DNA of 64,000 nt from Mesocentrotus franciscanus (lineage: Eukaryota; Echinodermata; Echinoidea; Camarodonta; Strongylocentrotidae). Below are positions 22,602 to 31,827 of the stretch, one piece after another. Every line of letters starts with the position of its first letter. Within the stretch, counting starts at the first letter, position 1. The stretch covers positions 14,093,699 to 14,157,698 of the forward strand of contig CP137683.1 in assembly GCA_037976565.1 (NCBI GenBank). The letters run 5' to 3'. The translations under genes and the position numbers were made by a program. The notes beneath the pieces are model-generated. The model did not search any database. It worked only from the letters and a program-made list of their open reading frames with translations, and was not told the DNA's origin.

Positions 22602-23247
22602 GGTGCATGTCTTTTCCCTTCACCCATATGATTTCGATGTCATAATGTAGCATCCTCATCATCATTCCTTGTAGGCGTCTTGGTGCTCTATGAAGAGGCT
22701 TTGTCACTATTGCTTGTAGTGGTTTGTGGTCGCTCTCCACGATGACTTTCTGACCGAACGTGTACTGGTGGAAGCGTTCCAGAGCGAAGCAAATAGCTAG
22801 AGCTTCCTTCTCTATCTGAGCATATCTCTGTTCGGTCGGCGTCAGTGCTCTACTGATGTAGGATAGTGGTTGTCCCTTCTGAAGGAGTGTTGCTCCTAAA
22901 CCTGATTTGCTTGCATCACACTGTATCTTAAGTGGTTCATCAGGTGAGTAGTATGCCAGTACAGGTGCTTTGGTCAGCAACTCCTTAATCTTCGACAATG
23001 CCATGTCATGCTCTGGTGTCCAATTCCATTCAATATCCTTGTGTGTCAGTCTTCTCAAGGGTTCAAACGTGTCAGACAGCATTGGTAGGAATCTTGCTAG
23101 GTAGTTCACACTACCTTGCAGACGTTGTACTTCCGTTGGGTTTGTGGGTTTAGGCATCCCAATTATGGCTTGAACTTTCTCTGGATCAACTTTAAGTCCC
23201 TGATCCGTCACAACATGTCCGAGGAAGGTGATGCTCGTTGTTTTCAC
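22543..23247 (-). CDS. reverse transcriptase thumb and RNase H domain of pol
   Basis: Continues pol in a third frame. It starts with TTSITFLGHVVTDQGLKVDP, the conserved F-LGH-v-s--G block after the RT palm, then PTNPTEVQRLQGSVNYLARF. RNase H motifs follow: CDASKSGLGATLLQ, SRALTPTEQRYAQIEKEALA with the catalytic glutamate, and ESDHKPLQAI. Correct coding breaks off after KGKDMHLADMLS. The remaining residues are out of frame because about two bases of a GAGA repeat are missing near 22,585. The real upstream coding begins before 23,247, immediately after the deletion at 23,296-23,299. Confidence 0.9.
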   Translation of the reverse strand: MKTTSITFLGHVVTDQGLKVDPEKVQAIIGMPKPTNPTEVQRLQGSVNYLARFLPMLSDTFEPLRRLTHKDIEWNWTPEHDMALSKIKELLTKAPVLAYYSPDEPLKIQCDASKSGLGATLLQKGQPLSYISRALTPTEQRYAQIEKEALAICFALERFHQYTFGQKVIVESDHKPLQAIVTKPLHRAPRRLQGMMMRMLHYDIEIIWVKGKDMHLADMLSSIPAQYCRNYRVQ

Positions 23248-23264
23248 TGCTGACTTCTTTCGGT

Positions 23265-23726
23265 TCAGCTTGATGCCTTTCTCTCTGCATCTCTGAAAAG
23301 AGCAAGCAACCTTTCGTCATGGTTCCTTTCTGCTTCTTCTCTTGTGTCTCCTACCCCAAACAAGATGATGTCGTCTGCGACACACTCTACTCCTTCTAGA
23401 CCATCCAGGGCTTGTAGGAGTTTCTTCTGGAAGATCTCTGCTGACACATTCAGTCCGAATGGTAGTCTCTTCCACCGATATCTACCAAATGGGGTGTTCA
23501 TTGTGGTTAGGTAGCTGCTCTCTTCATCGAGCTCACAGTGTAGATATCCTGACCTCAAGTCGAACTTTGAGAATATCTTGGCTTTGGAAAGTTCTGGAAG
23601 TACGTCTTCCATGACTGGGAGTCTGTGGATCTCCCTCTGTAGGACTTTGTTTAGAGGTCTCGGATCAATGCAGAATCTCAACTCTCTCTTGTCCTTTTCT
23701 CTGTTACAACAAGTCTGCTGCACCAC
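23265..23726 (-). CDS. reverse transcriptase palm domain of pol
   Basis: Carries the central RT motifs: LRFCIDPRPLNKVLQREIHR, then FSKFDLRSGYLHCELDEESS with the first catalytic aspartate, then PFGRYRWKRLPFGLNVSAEI and VADDIILFG, the YxDD-box equivalent with alanine in the second position. It is entered by a one-base loss in an A run (plus-strand T run at 23,695-23,698) and left by a one-base loss in a T run (plus-strand A run at 23,296-23,299). The last few residues and the first methionine are therefore artefacts. Confidence 0.9.
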   Translation of the reverse strand: MVQQTCCNREKDKRELRFCIDPRPLNKVLQREIHRLPVMEDVLPELSKAKIFSKFDLRSGYLHCELDEESSYLTTMNTPFGRYRWKRLPFGLNVSAEIFQKKLLQALDGLEGVECVADDIILFGVGDTREEAERNHDERLLALFRDAERKASS

Positions 23727-25183
23727 GGAGTAGGCTCATCTACCCTGGTTATGATGTCCTGCTCAGCCAACTTCGCAAGACCATCTCTGACCCTCTCTTT
23801 CATTGCTACAGGAACTGGTTTTGCATTACATTGGGACGGCCTCACGTCTTCCTGTGTTACCAGCTTCGCCTTTCCTGGTAGTCTGCCAGGAGTTTCTTCA
23901 TCGAAGATGTCTTCATAGCTTTCAAGGATGTCTTTAGTCTCGAGGGTGTCTTTAGTCTCAACTGCATGCACTCGGCTGAAGTTATCATAGTGAACTGTAA
24001 TAAACTTCATTTGCTCCGCAGCTCTACAACCCAGAAGAGGCGTTAACCAGTTTTCTTTGACTACAATGCAGTTAACTCTATATTTCTTGTTGTTCTTGCT
24101 GTTTCTCATAAGGACTTGAGCTCTGCCCTCTGCTTGGACACACGTCCGGTTGTACACTTTCAAAGTGATGTTCTCCCTCACAATCTTCTCTTGCTTCGGG
24201 ACGAACTTCTGTGGAATTACGTTGACTGTTGCACCCGAGTCAATCTGAAACACGACCGGTTCATTCTCGATCTGCATCTCTGCGAATAGTGGCTTCGCCT
24301 TATTGGTGCCTGTTGCGTAGACTTCGATGCAGCTAACAGTCTCACTTTCTGAGTCAGACTGGCTGTCCACTGACTCTCTCTCCAACCCGTGTACTTCTCT
24401 CTTTGGTTTGTTGCTCTTCTTGCTCTGACAACAGACAGCAAAGTGGTTCTTTCTTCTACATGACTTGCACTCTTTGCCAAAAGCAGGGCACTCTTCTTTC
24501 CTTGGCCTATGTGACTTGCCACAGAACTTGCATTTGATTGTCCTCATCATTGGGGTGCTAACCATGCTTGCATTCTGCCTTGGTCTAGTGCTCTCCACTC
24601 TGTGAATTGACTGGCTACATCCATCTCCAATCATATCCATCTGTGTTTTAGTAATTTCTGACGACCTGCAGATGTCAATTGCCTCATCAAGCTTAAGTTT
24701 CTTCCTTTGCAGGAGGGTTTTTCTCGTCGAGGTGTCAGAGATACCAAGGATTAGTCTGTCCCGTATCAGACTATCTTTCAGGCAATCACAGAAGTTACAG
24801 GTCTTGGCCAATTCTTTGAGCATCGATACATAGGCTTCTGCGCCTTCACCTGGCCTCTGATCTCTCTTGTTAAAGATGTATCGTTCATAGGTCTCATTCA
24901 CAGCACCTACGATGAGGCCCGTCATCTTCGTGATAATAACATCAACATCATGTTGGTCTGCTTCTCTCTCAAAGCTAAGAGCATTGTATATTCTGAGCCC
25001 TTCAGGACCTACGGTGTGCAGAAACACTGCCTTTTGGTATGCTTGGTCCTTTTCTTTCAGCTTTGTGATGATACTGTAATTCTCAAACATCTGTTTGAAC
25101 ATCTTCCATTCCTCCACTCGGTCCTCCTTAAGCCTTAAGGGAGGTGGAGGGGCTACATTGAACGGTAATTGCTGTTGAGCCAT
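23678..25183 (-). CDS. Gag, protease and start of RT
   Basis: A 501-codon frame that starts MAQQQLPFNV. It opens with a Gag-like helical region (residues 1-180). A double zinc knuckle lies at 218-252: CKFCGKSHRPRKEEC and CKSCRRKNHFAVCC, which bind nucleic acid. An aspartic protease with FQIDSGATVNVIP has its active-site DSG at 315-317. The N-terminal RT fingers, ending DEPTPWCSRLVVTEK, begin near residue 430. Gag and pol share one frame here, with no frameshift between them. The frame ends prematurely in the fingers at a homopolymer indel. The ATG lies about 1.63 kb downstream of the primer site. Confidence 0.92.
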   Translation of the reverse strand: MAQQQLPFNVAPPPPLRLKEDRVEEWKMFKQMFENYSIITKLKEKDQAYQKAVFLHTVGPEGLRIYNALSFEREADQHDVDVIITKMTGLIVGAVNETYERYIFNKRDQRPGEGAEAYVSMLKELAKTCNFCDCLKDSLIRDRLILGISDTSTRKTLLQRKKLKLDEAIDICRSSEITKTQMDMIGDGCSQSIHRVESTRPRQNASMVSTPMMRTIKCKFCGKSHRPRKEECPAFGKECKSCRRKNHFAVCCQSKKSNKPKREVHGLERESVDSQSDSESETVSCIEVYATGTNKAKPLFAEMQIENEPVVFQIDSGATVNVIPQKFVPKQEKIVRENITLKVYNRTCVQAEGRAQVLMRNSKNNKKYRVNCIVVKENWLTPLLGCRAAEQMKFITVHYDNFSRVHAVETKDTLETKDILESYEDIFDEETPGRLPGKAKLVTQEDVRPSQCNAKPVPVAMKERVRDGLAKLAEQDIITRVDEPTPWCSRLVVTEKRTRES

Positions 25184-26810
25184 GTCTGGTTTGCAAATCT
25201 GATACTAATAGGAGTCAAACAATATTATGTAGATCTACAGCACTTTGCTAGACCCATGCAATGGATCTAGATCTATCCTAACAATATTACTATCATTGAA
25301 ATGTCAATACTCAATTACATGCCAATCTAAAGCTGTCATTACACTTCCTGCATACTTAAATACCTTGATAATGACTTGGTACTGGTCTAACTCTAGAAAC
25401 AGTACACTAATGAAAGTTCTTTCAAATCTAGATCTGTAGATCTATACACACATGAGAATAAGAAAATTGTTTATCTGTATCAGATAATAAGACCTTAGTA
25501 TTGGCTATACATGTACTGTAGGTATAAAGTTCACATCAAAAGTAGATAGCTCTGACCTTCACATTCCTCAAGGCCAAATCAGACACAAATCAGTGTGTAG
25601 ACTCTATATAGGTCTAGGTCTACTACTAGTCTGGTAGAATAGTAACAATTATTAATCAATAACCTGCTACTCTGAGTCTGATTAATTCTACACAATCATA
25701 GGCCTACTAACTTGTAGGTCTAGTCTACCTACCAGACATTACAGTTTACGTATATACTATCAGTATCAGGTATCACTATCTGTATCATATCAGAATTTAC
25801 TCTCCGACTATGCAGCGACGATGTAAAATGTAGGGTCTACACAATAGGACAAGACAAGTTTTGACTTTGGCTACATTCCTTGCACCACACTTAACTTAAC
25901 ACACTCGTCTTTAGGCTTAGCGTTACAGTTACGTCATCAATCACTCAATCTACACTGATAGTCATATTCATAAGTCAGAGTCTAGATTAAGTTAGATCTC
26001 ATTCTCAGTTTACCTCGCTTAGGCCTAGACTAGAGGAATAAGATAAACAGTAACAACTAACGTTAACGCGACACTCAGACTTAGTCTTACTCTTAGACAA
26101 GTATGATCTAGATCTAGATCTACTCTTAGTCTTAGTCTTAGTCTAACTTCTTAATCTTAATCTTAGACTTAGTCGCTAACAACACTCAACACATTAAATG
26201 TCACATTAAGTCATTAGAGTAAATGTCTGACTCTAAGTTCTAGTCCATCTTCTTTCTTTATCAACAATGGCAGTGTCCAACGATGAACAATTATCAAGCC
26301 CAATCAAGCTCAAAACAAATGATCAATCAAGTCTCTGACTCTGTCTCTGACTGACATTCACTGATCTAGTAAAGTTAGGCCTAGTCTAATTCTCTGGAGG
26401 AACGCACGTAGACTGGGATTTTGGGCGTTGTCCACTGGAATCTGGTCGAAATCTCGCACCGCTTCCACGACTCTTGCCCGTCACGTTCACAAAGACTAGC
26501 CTCTAGGCTACAATCTTATAGAAGAAGAGACCTGTCACAGAGACTAGCCTCTAGGCTACAATCTCATGAAGAAGTCCTGTCACAGAAACTAGTCTCTACG
26601 GCTCTAGACTCTAGGCTACAATCTCATCGAAAAAGATTCGAAGTGAAGAAATCCGCCAAGTTCAATTGGTGAAGCGTACCGCCTGGTACGTAAGCGTTAC
26701 GCACCGTATGCAACATTGCAACGTTAGCGGGGACAGTCTTCCTGGACTCCTAAAAGTTTCTCAAAATCCTCCGGAGCTTTTGACTTATAGTCTAGTCATC
26801 GCTGAAATAA
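25184..26810 (-). other. long untranslated leader of the LTR element, with a triplicated motif
   Basis: No frame of note was found. The plus strand is rich in CTAGTCTAGA-like words. At about 26,475-26,635 a unit of about 55 bp appears three times: CTGTCACAGA-ACTAG-CTCTA, then GGCTACAATCTCATg. It may hold packaging or translation signals, but this is not shown by the sequence. Confidence 0.6.
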
Positions 26811-26825
26811 CCACCGCTGCCACCA
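26811..26825 (-). promoter_or_regulatory. primer binding site, tRNA-Leu type
   Basis: On the minus strand TGGTGGCAGCGGTGG immediately follows the 5' LTR. It is complementary to a tRNA ending CCACCGCTGCCA plus CCA, which matches the 3' end of animal tRNA-Leu (AAG/UAG) as I recall it. Confidence 0.8.
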
Positions 26826-27023
26826 TGTTTCAGTATCTGTAAGTTCGCATCGAGCGGTCCAATCTCACACAATTACAAAAGACTAGAGATGGACTACTAT
26901 GATGATTGTGCTAACTCTCAATCTCTGAACTGATTTATTCACACCAAACTCGGTTGCCAAGGGCAATTGCGCATGCGTACAACGCTGCTACAATAATCAT
27001 GAATATCATGCTATATTCATACA
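26826..27023 (-). repeat. 5' LTR
   Basis: 198 bp, no difference from the 3' LTR seen by eye. Because both LTRs are copied from one template at insertion, identity implies a recent insertion. Confidence 0.95.
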
Positions 27024-27069
27024 GGGGTAGGGTGTCGCCGGCTGGATCCACCCCTGCTCGTCGCCCCTG

Positions 27070-27560
27070 GCCTGATGATGGAATTCAAATTCAAATTCAA
27101 ACTTTATTGATTTCAATCCAAACAGATCATCATTCCCAATTTTGTTATACATTGGATAACATATTTCACAATTATAGTGTAACATAGATAATTGAGTGTA
27201 AGAGTAAAGATAACAATAACCAGAATGACACATTAACATACTGCTACATGTCTCATCTCATCTGAAACATAATACAGGGATGAACATAAAATATATTACT
27301 CGTAATACTTTTTACAATCTTTTTCTTTTCCTTTTCCCCCTTTTAGTCTTTTCAAATAAAAAGAAGAAAAAAATTAGATAAATACAACATGAAATAAGAT
27401 AATATACATTATTTATGTTTTTATGATTACCACTGAACCCCTCCTCACGAGATGATCCAGACAACTGGACCCTATTCCAAATCCAAACTCGTGGGAGACA
27501 GTGACCATGGGAATTAATAAATAATGCTTTTTGCAATACTAATTTACATCGAGATTAATA
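27070..27560 (-). repeat. LINE-like 3' end, minus strand
   Basis: On the minus strand the segment ends CAATAAAGTTTGAATTTGAA, an AATAAA signal followed by a TTTGAA microsatellite tail. This is typical of LINE 3' termini. The upstream part has no recognisable RT sequence. Confidence 0.4.
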
Positions 27561-28092
27561 ATAATGGTAAAAACACAATCAATGATTTACTAATTTCGTA
27601 TATGGTCGTATTTCTATCATATAATAGACTTAATATTGCAAAGTCAATATTTGTTTTATATCCCACATCGGCAATATAAGGTCTATTTAAAGTGAATTTT
27701 ACATAACTAAAAGAACTAGGTTTTCGCTCGCGGCGATCTGATTCTGCAGACAGTTTAGCTTCAGCAGACATTTCGCGTAACCTACTTTGCTATGCTTATT
27801 CAATGGGCAAGTGGGGCAGCAGCACAAAAATACTATCAATCGTGACAAAAGTACTATCACACCCCTAGCTCACGGCCATGAAGTGATGGTATATCTATCA
27901 TTGATCATGTGACCTCGTTTAGACCAATCAGATTGCAAGATTCTTAGTATGCGGATATAAATATTAATAGTATAAAGATAAACAGCAATGTAAATTAAAG
28001 AGGTAAGACATATCGTGGTCAATAAACAATACTTGAACTTTGTATATATTTATACATACACGTACATACATATACATCTATACATACCTACA
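27561..28092. other. no gene seen
   Basis: A minus frame at 27,544-27,771 has no domain. The segment ends in TA/CA-rich simple sequence (CATACACGTACATACATATA) at the gap edge. Confidence 0.45.
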
Positions 28093-28592
28093 NNNNNNNN
28101 NNNNNNNNNNNNNNNNNNNNNNNNNNNNNNNNNNNNNNNNNNNNNNNNNNNNNNNNNNNNNNNNNNNNNNNNNNNNNNNNNNNNNNNNNNNNNNNNNNNN
28201 NNNNNNNNNNNNNNNNNNNNNNNNNNNNNNNNNNNNNNNNNNNNNNNNNNNNNNNNNNNNNNNNNNNNNNNNNNNNNNNNNNNNNNNNNNNNNNNNNNNN
28301 NNNNNNNNNNNNNNNNNNNNNNNNNNNNNNNNNNNNNNNNNNNNNNNNNNNNNNNNNNNNNNNNNNNNNNNNNNNNNNNNNNNNNNNNNNNNNNNNNNNN
28401 NNNNNNNNNNNNNNNNNNNNNNNNNNNNNNNNNNNNNNNNNNNNNNNNNNNNNNNNNNNNNNNNNNNNNNNNNNNNNNNNNNNNNNNNNNNNNNNNNNNN
28501 NNNNNNNNNNNNNNNNNNNNNNNNNNNNNNNNNNNNNNNNNNNNNNNNNNNNNNNNNNNNNNNNNNNNNNNNNNNNNNNNNNNNNNNNNNNN
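28093..28592. other. assembly gap (500 N)
   Basis: 500 unresolved bases, probably a placeholder. A TACATA microsatellite abuts the left side and may be the cause. Confidence 0.99.
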
Positions 28593-28832
28593 CGTCATAC
28601 TTTTAAAGTTCAGTTCATAGCTTGATTATCGATAATAATCGGTGGTAGATGTGGACCTGTTACAGAGACTGCGCAAATCGGTCATTGCTAGTCCAGCCGA
28701 TGAGATCTCGTCGAGCGGATTATGATTTTCAATTCGCCGATGCTAGCCGGCTGTAACACTCCACCAAGGAGTGACTGCGTTTCCTGAGCTGGCGCGGCTA
28801 TATCAGAATTCAGATATAACTTGTAGGCTACT

Positions 28833-28909
28833 AGACTTTAGTGTTAGTATTATTAGATCTAGAATATAGGCTAGTATATTCTAGATCTATATCTATAACA
28901 CTAAAGTCT
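28833..28909. repeat. hairpin, arms about 34 bp
   Basis: AGACTTTAGTGTTA...AGATCTAGAATAT pairs with ATATTCTAGATCT...TAACACTAAAGTCT across a spacer of about 8 bases, with a few mismatches mid-arm. Confidence 0.7.
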
Positions 28910-29152
28910 GAACAACATTTATCCCCGCATCTATAATCGGTACCTCTAATGTAATGACTGTAGAGTCTAGGCCTAGTCTAATGGAATCCTGTATGGCTGT
29001 AGTACTACCTGTAGGCTGTAGGCTGTAGGCTGTACCTTGAATTTTGCTATGTAGATATAGCCTAGATCTACATGTACATTCTTATTTAAAAAGACTAAAT
29101 AAATGCCTGGTTTAGGAAGATCAATGTAGTCTAGGCTACTCTAGCTAGAGTA

Positions 29153-29216
29153 GCCATTGGTTAACTTCCAGGCAGTAGACAGGCCTAGTTCTACTGCCTG
29201 GAAGTGAACCAATGGC
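29153..29216. repeat. near-perfect 64 nt hairpin
   Basis: 26 bp arms at 29,153-29,178 and 29,191-29,216 with one mismatch. The left arm starts GCCATTGGTTAACTTCCAGG. The loop is 12 nt. It could be a tiny MITE or a small-RNA hairpin. Confidence 0.75.
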
Positions 29217-29591
29217 AATGTCGATTTTAAAGAGGAGGTGGGGGCACAACCCTTCTCACAGTGCCTTTTTTTCTTCAGATGTGACATTGCCAGGGACATA
29301 GTCACCTACTAATGGGCAATTTTACTAGCTTGTGTTATGCCATGGCAAAGACTATCATAGCCGGCCGTAGCTAGGTCTAATTAGACACGTTTTTGCTCCA
29401 CTAGTGTAGTGGCATTATGTGATCCAGGTCCAGATTCAGCTTGGTTCGGATGAAGGCTACAAAAAAAAAAAAAGTGTCTCTTCCTAGCTTCCTAATATCT
29501 TACAGATAGACATAAGTCTATCATTTTTTTAAAACTAAAATTTAAGACGTAACAGTGGGTAGGTACTATTTTTAAAATCTAATGACTTGTA

Positions 29592-30250
29592 GTGCAGCTA
29601 GTTTTAATCTTATTTGCTTTCTCCTCTCTTTTGGTTTTATTATGCAGGTTGTCCCATGCAGAAGGTTTGATACCCAGGCTTATTTCGTACAAGTCCCTAG
29701 TCCACCCTCATCTTGAGAACTGTTCCAGCGTCTGGGATACCTACAACATCTCAAATGTCCAGGATCTTGACAAGATCCAACGCCGGGGCACATGCTACGT
29801 CACAATGGGGACTACAAGAGAACCAGCAGCGTGACTGAGATGATGACGTTCTAGTGGCCCACTCTATCTACAAGGCACTCTGCAAGTAGACTGGGAATGG
29901 TGCACAAGATAGTCAATGGTCTCTCTGCCAAAGCCCTATTTTTCTTCAACAAATGACGATCATGGAAGAACCATGGCATGACCCTCCAGTTGCACCAAGC
30001 CAGAAGCGACATAGAAAAGTTTGTATTTGACCAATGCCCTGTCCCAAATTTAATGGAACTGACTTCCAGAAAATGTAGTGCATGCTGACAGTCCAGGGAA
30101 CTGCCACTAGTGCCAGGGACTACTCCTGAGGCATCTAATGCCCTTATCCCACTAAAAAACATCATCTGTCTTCCTCACACCACTTGTAAATTTTAGTACT
30201 GACTAGTTCATCTTTGTGATAGGCTACATAGCCCTTTGAAGATTACCAGA
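29592..30250 (+). pseudogene. LINE reverse transcriptase remnant, C-terminal fragment
   Basis: SYKSLVHPHLENCSSVWDTY followed by DLDKIQRRGTCYVT is the conserved stretch near the end of Jockey/CR1-like ORF2. Later fragments in shifted frames (MVHKIVNGLSAKALFFF; a degraded SFK-like end) continue the match to about 30,200, followed by (AGA)n at 30,250. Multiple stops and frame changes show that it is dead. Confidence 0.75.
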
Positions 30251-30404
30251 AGAAGAAGAAGAAGATAGCGAAGATCATGAGCGTATTTATTTGTTTTTTT
30301 AAATGCGTGTACATGTAACATAGCTTTTGGATTAATTCAAGTTCTGACAAATATATTAGGGATGCTGAACTGTATACTAAATTGAAGGGGGAATAAAATG
30401 ATGT

Positions 30405-30545
30405 AGGAGTAGTACAATAGTAGTACTTTAAAATATTAATAATAATAACAATAATAATAGTACTAATAATGACAATGGTCCTATAGCAGTAATAGCATAT
30501 AGCAGTAATAATCATAATAATGATAATAGTAGAACAACAATAATG
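30405..30545. repeat. imperfect (AAT)n-rich stretch
   Basis: Repeated AATAATAATA/AGTAGTACT units. The isoleucine/tyrosine-rich minus frame here is an artefact. Confidence 0.7.
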
Positions 30546-31605
30546 TCCAATGTAAAAAAAAGTATTCATAAAACTCAGTATATACCTGTGCTTTACATAA
30601 TAATATAGCATGTTGACAATTGAATAAATCATATGGATTTTATTTTAAAATATCTAATTTCCTAAATTTTTAGTATAATTTTACAACTGAAAAATTTGAA
30701 TTCAAGAGACAGCAGCCCCCGTTCATTTGTTACCTTTCTTTGTTGATGTAATGTTATGTCATGTTGCATTAAAAAGATAATTATAGATAAAATTATGTTG
30801 ATCAATGGGTTCATAAATGTTAATAAAATTAGTTAATACTGCTTAATTCTTTTCTTTTCATTTTCTTATTTTATGAAAGATATGTGATGATGCTGGTGAT
30901 TATGATGATGTAGGCACTCTGTATTGATAATGCATGCTGTATGAATGAGGTGTGATGGGGCTGATGCAGTCTTGTGTAGAATTGAGTAATTGGTGTGCGA
31001 CCTAGTGATTTATTTTAGATCTGGCATCAGCAAGATAGATTTAATCATGAGAGAAGCCGGAAATGTAATAAGAGAGTGGGCAAAGCTAAAGTATAAATGC
31101 AGTATAAAGATGGTTTACAATAGAGAGGGGAGGGGCGGAGTTAAATGATAGGTCAGTGCCAAACTGACAGCATGGTAATCGTGGTGGTGGTTGGGGGGTG
31201 GAAGAGGGAGGGTATAATAGGGCCTATGGAAATGTCAGTATTGGAAGGCGGTCCTGGATTGAAAATGTTACTGTCGGGGCCGGGGCAAATGTCAAAAAAT
31301 CAGTGGCGGCGAATGCAAAATGAAAAGAACGAGGCAAAATTAAAATTTCATTGGGGAGGGCATAATGAAAGATCATTGAAGGCAAACGAGAATGATTAAT
31401 TATTTTGGCTCTAAAAATATTAAAATAACACTTGTTAAGTGGGCTAAATGATCTGTGCAATTTGATTGATATCATTGATTTTAAAAGGTGAAATGGGGTC
31501 ATTATATTTGCCTTACAGAACTGAATTTTTTAAATGTACTTTCAATCCTGGTGACAGTGAAGTTTCTGCCCCCCCCCCCAATTAAGTTAACCCTTTTAAA
31601 GTTTA
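30546..31605. other. no gene seen
   Basis: AT-rich, with a purine/G-rich patch at 31,120-31,330. The overlapping frames on both strands there have no domain. Confidence 0.5.
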
Positions 31606-31613
31606 TTTACCCC

Positions 31614-31770
31614 CAGGGGCGGATCCAGCCGGCGGCAAGGGAGGGCCTAAAGGGGCCCACTTCGTGCGAAAATTTGAAAATCGTGCCGGTTGATTTTCGC
31701 TCAGTTGGGTGGGGGGTAGTGAGCAAAAAATGTTTTGGCACCCGGGCCCCCGCCCCTGGATCCGCCACTG
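31614..31770. mobile_element. hAT-type MITE, 157 bp
   Basis: The ends CAGGGGCGGATCCAG and CTGGATCCGCCACTG, and the interior GAAAATTTGAAAATCGTGCC, are as in the 19.1 kb copy. No clean target duplication is visible; both flanks are C-rich. It is internally deleted relative to the 405 bp copy. Confidence 0.8.
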
Positions 31771-31827
31771 CCCCCACCCCAACTATGACCTTTGTTACTA
31801 CACTTTCAGTTTGGGTCGATATTTGGT

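Larger units (their letters stand above)
20290..27027 (-). mobile_element. nearly intact Ty3/gypsy-type LTR retrotransposon (SURL/Mag-like), 6730 bp
   Basis: The element proper is 20,294-27,023 on the minus strand. It has identical 198 bp LTRs with TG...CA ends, a tRNA-Leu-type primer binding site touching the 5' LTR, and a polypurine tract touching the 3' LTR. Domain order is gag, protease, RT, RNase H, integrase. RNase H before integrase places it in Ty3/gypsy rather than Ty1/copia. GGGG on both sides (20,290-20,293; 27,024-27,027) is the likely 4 bp duplication, though it lies in a G run. Three small indels break the pol frame. The untranslated leader between primer site and gag is about 1.63 kb, which is long. 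There is no envelope gene. The SURL/Mag assignment is an inference from the host and domain style. Confidence 0.93.
20126..27064. mobile_element. hAT-type MITE split by the LTR retrotransposon
   Basis: The left end CAGAGGCGGATCCAG starts at 20,134. The right end CTGGATCCACCCCTG finishes at 27,056. The 8 bp flanks are CTTGTCGC (20,126-20,133) and CTCGTCGC (27,057-27,064), one mismatch. Removing the LTR element and its GGGG duplication leaves a host MITE of about 189 bp. The insertion hit a run of G. This gives relative ages: the MITE is older, the retrotransposon younger. Confidence 0.8.

Noticed and set aside
21586..22650. Plus-strand frames of 70-115 codons
   Set aside because: Antisense shadows of the retrotransposon integrase and RNase H.
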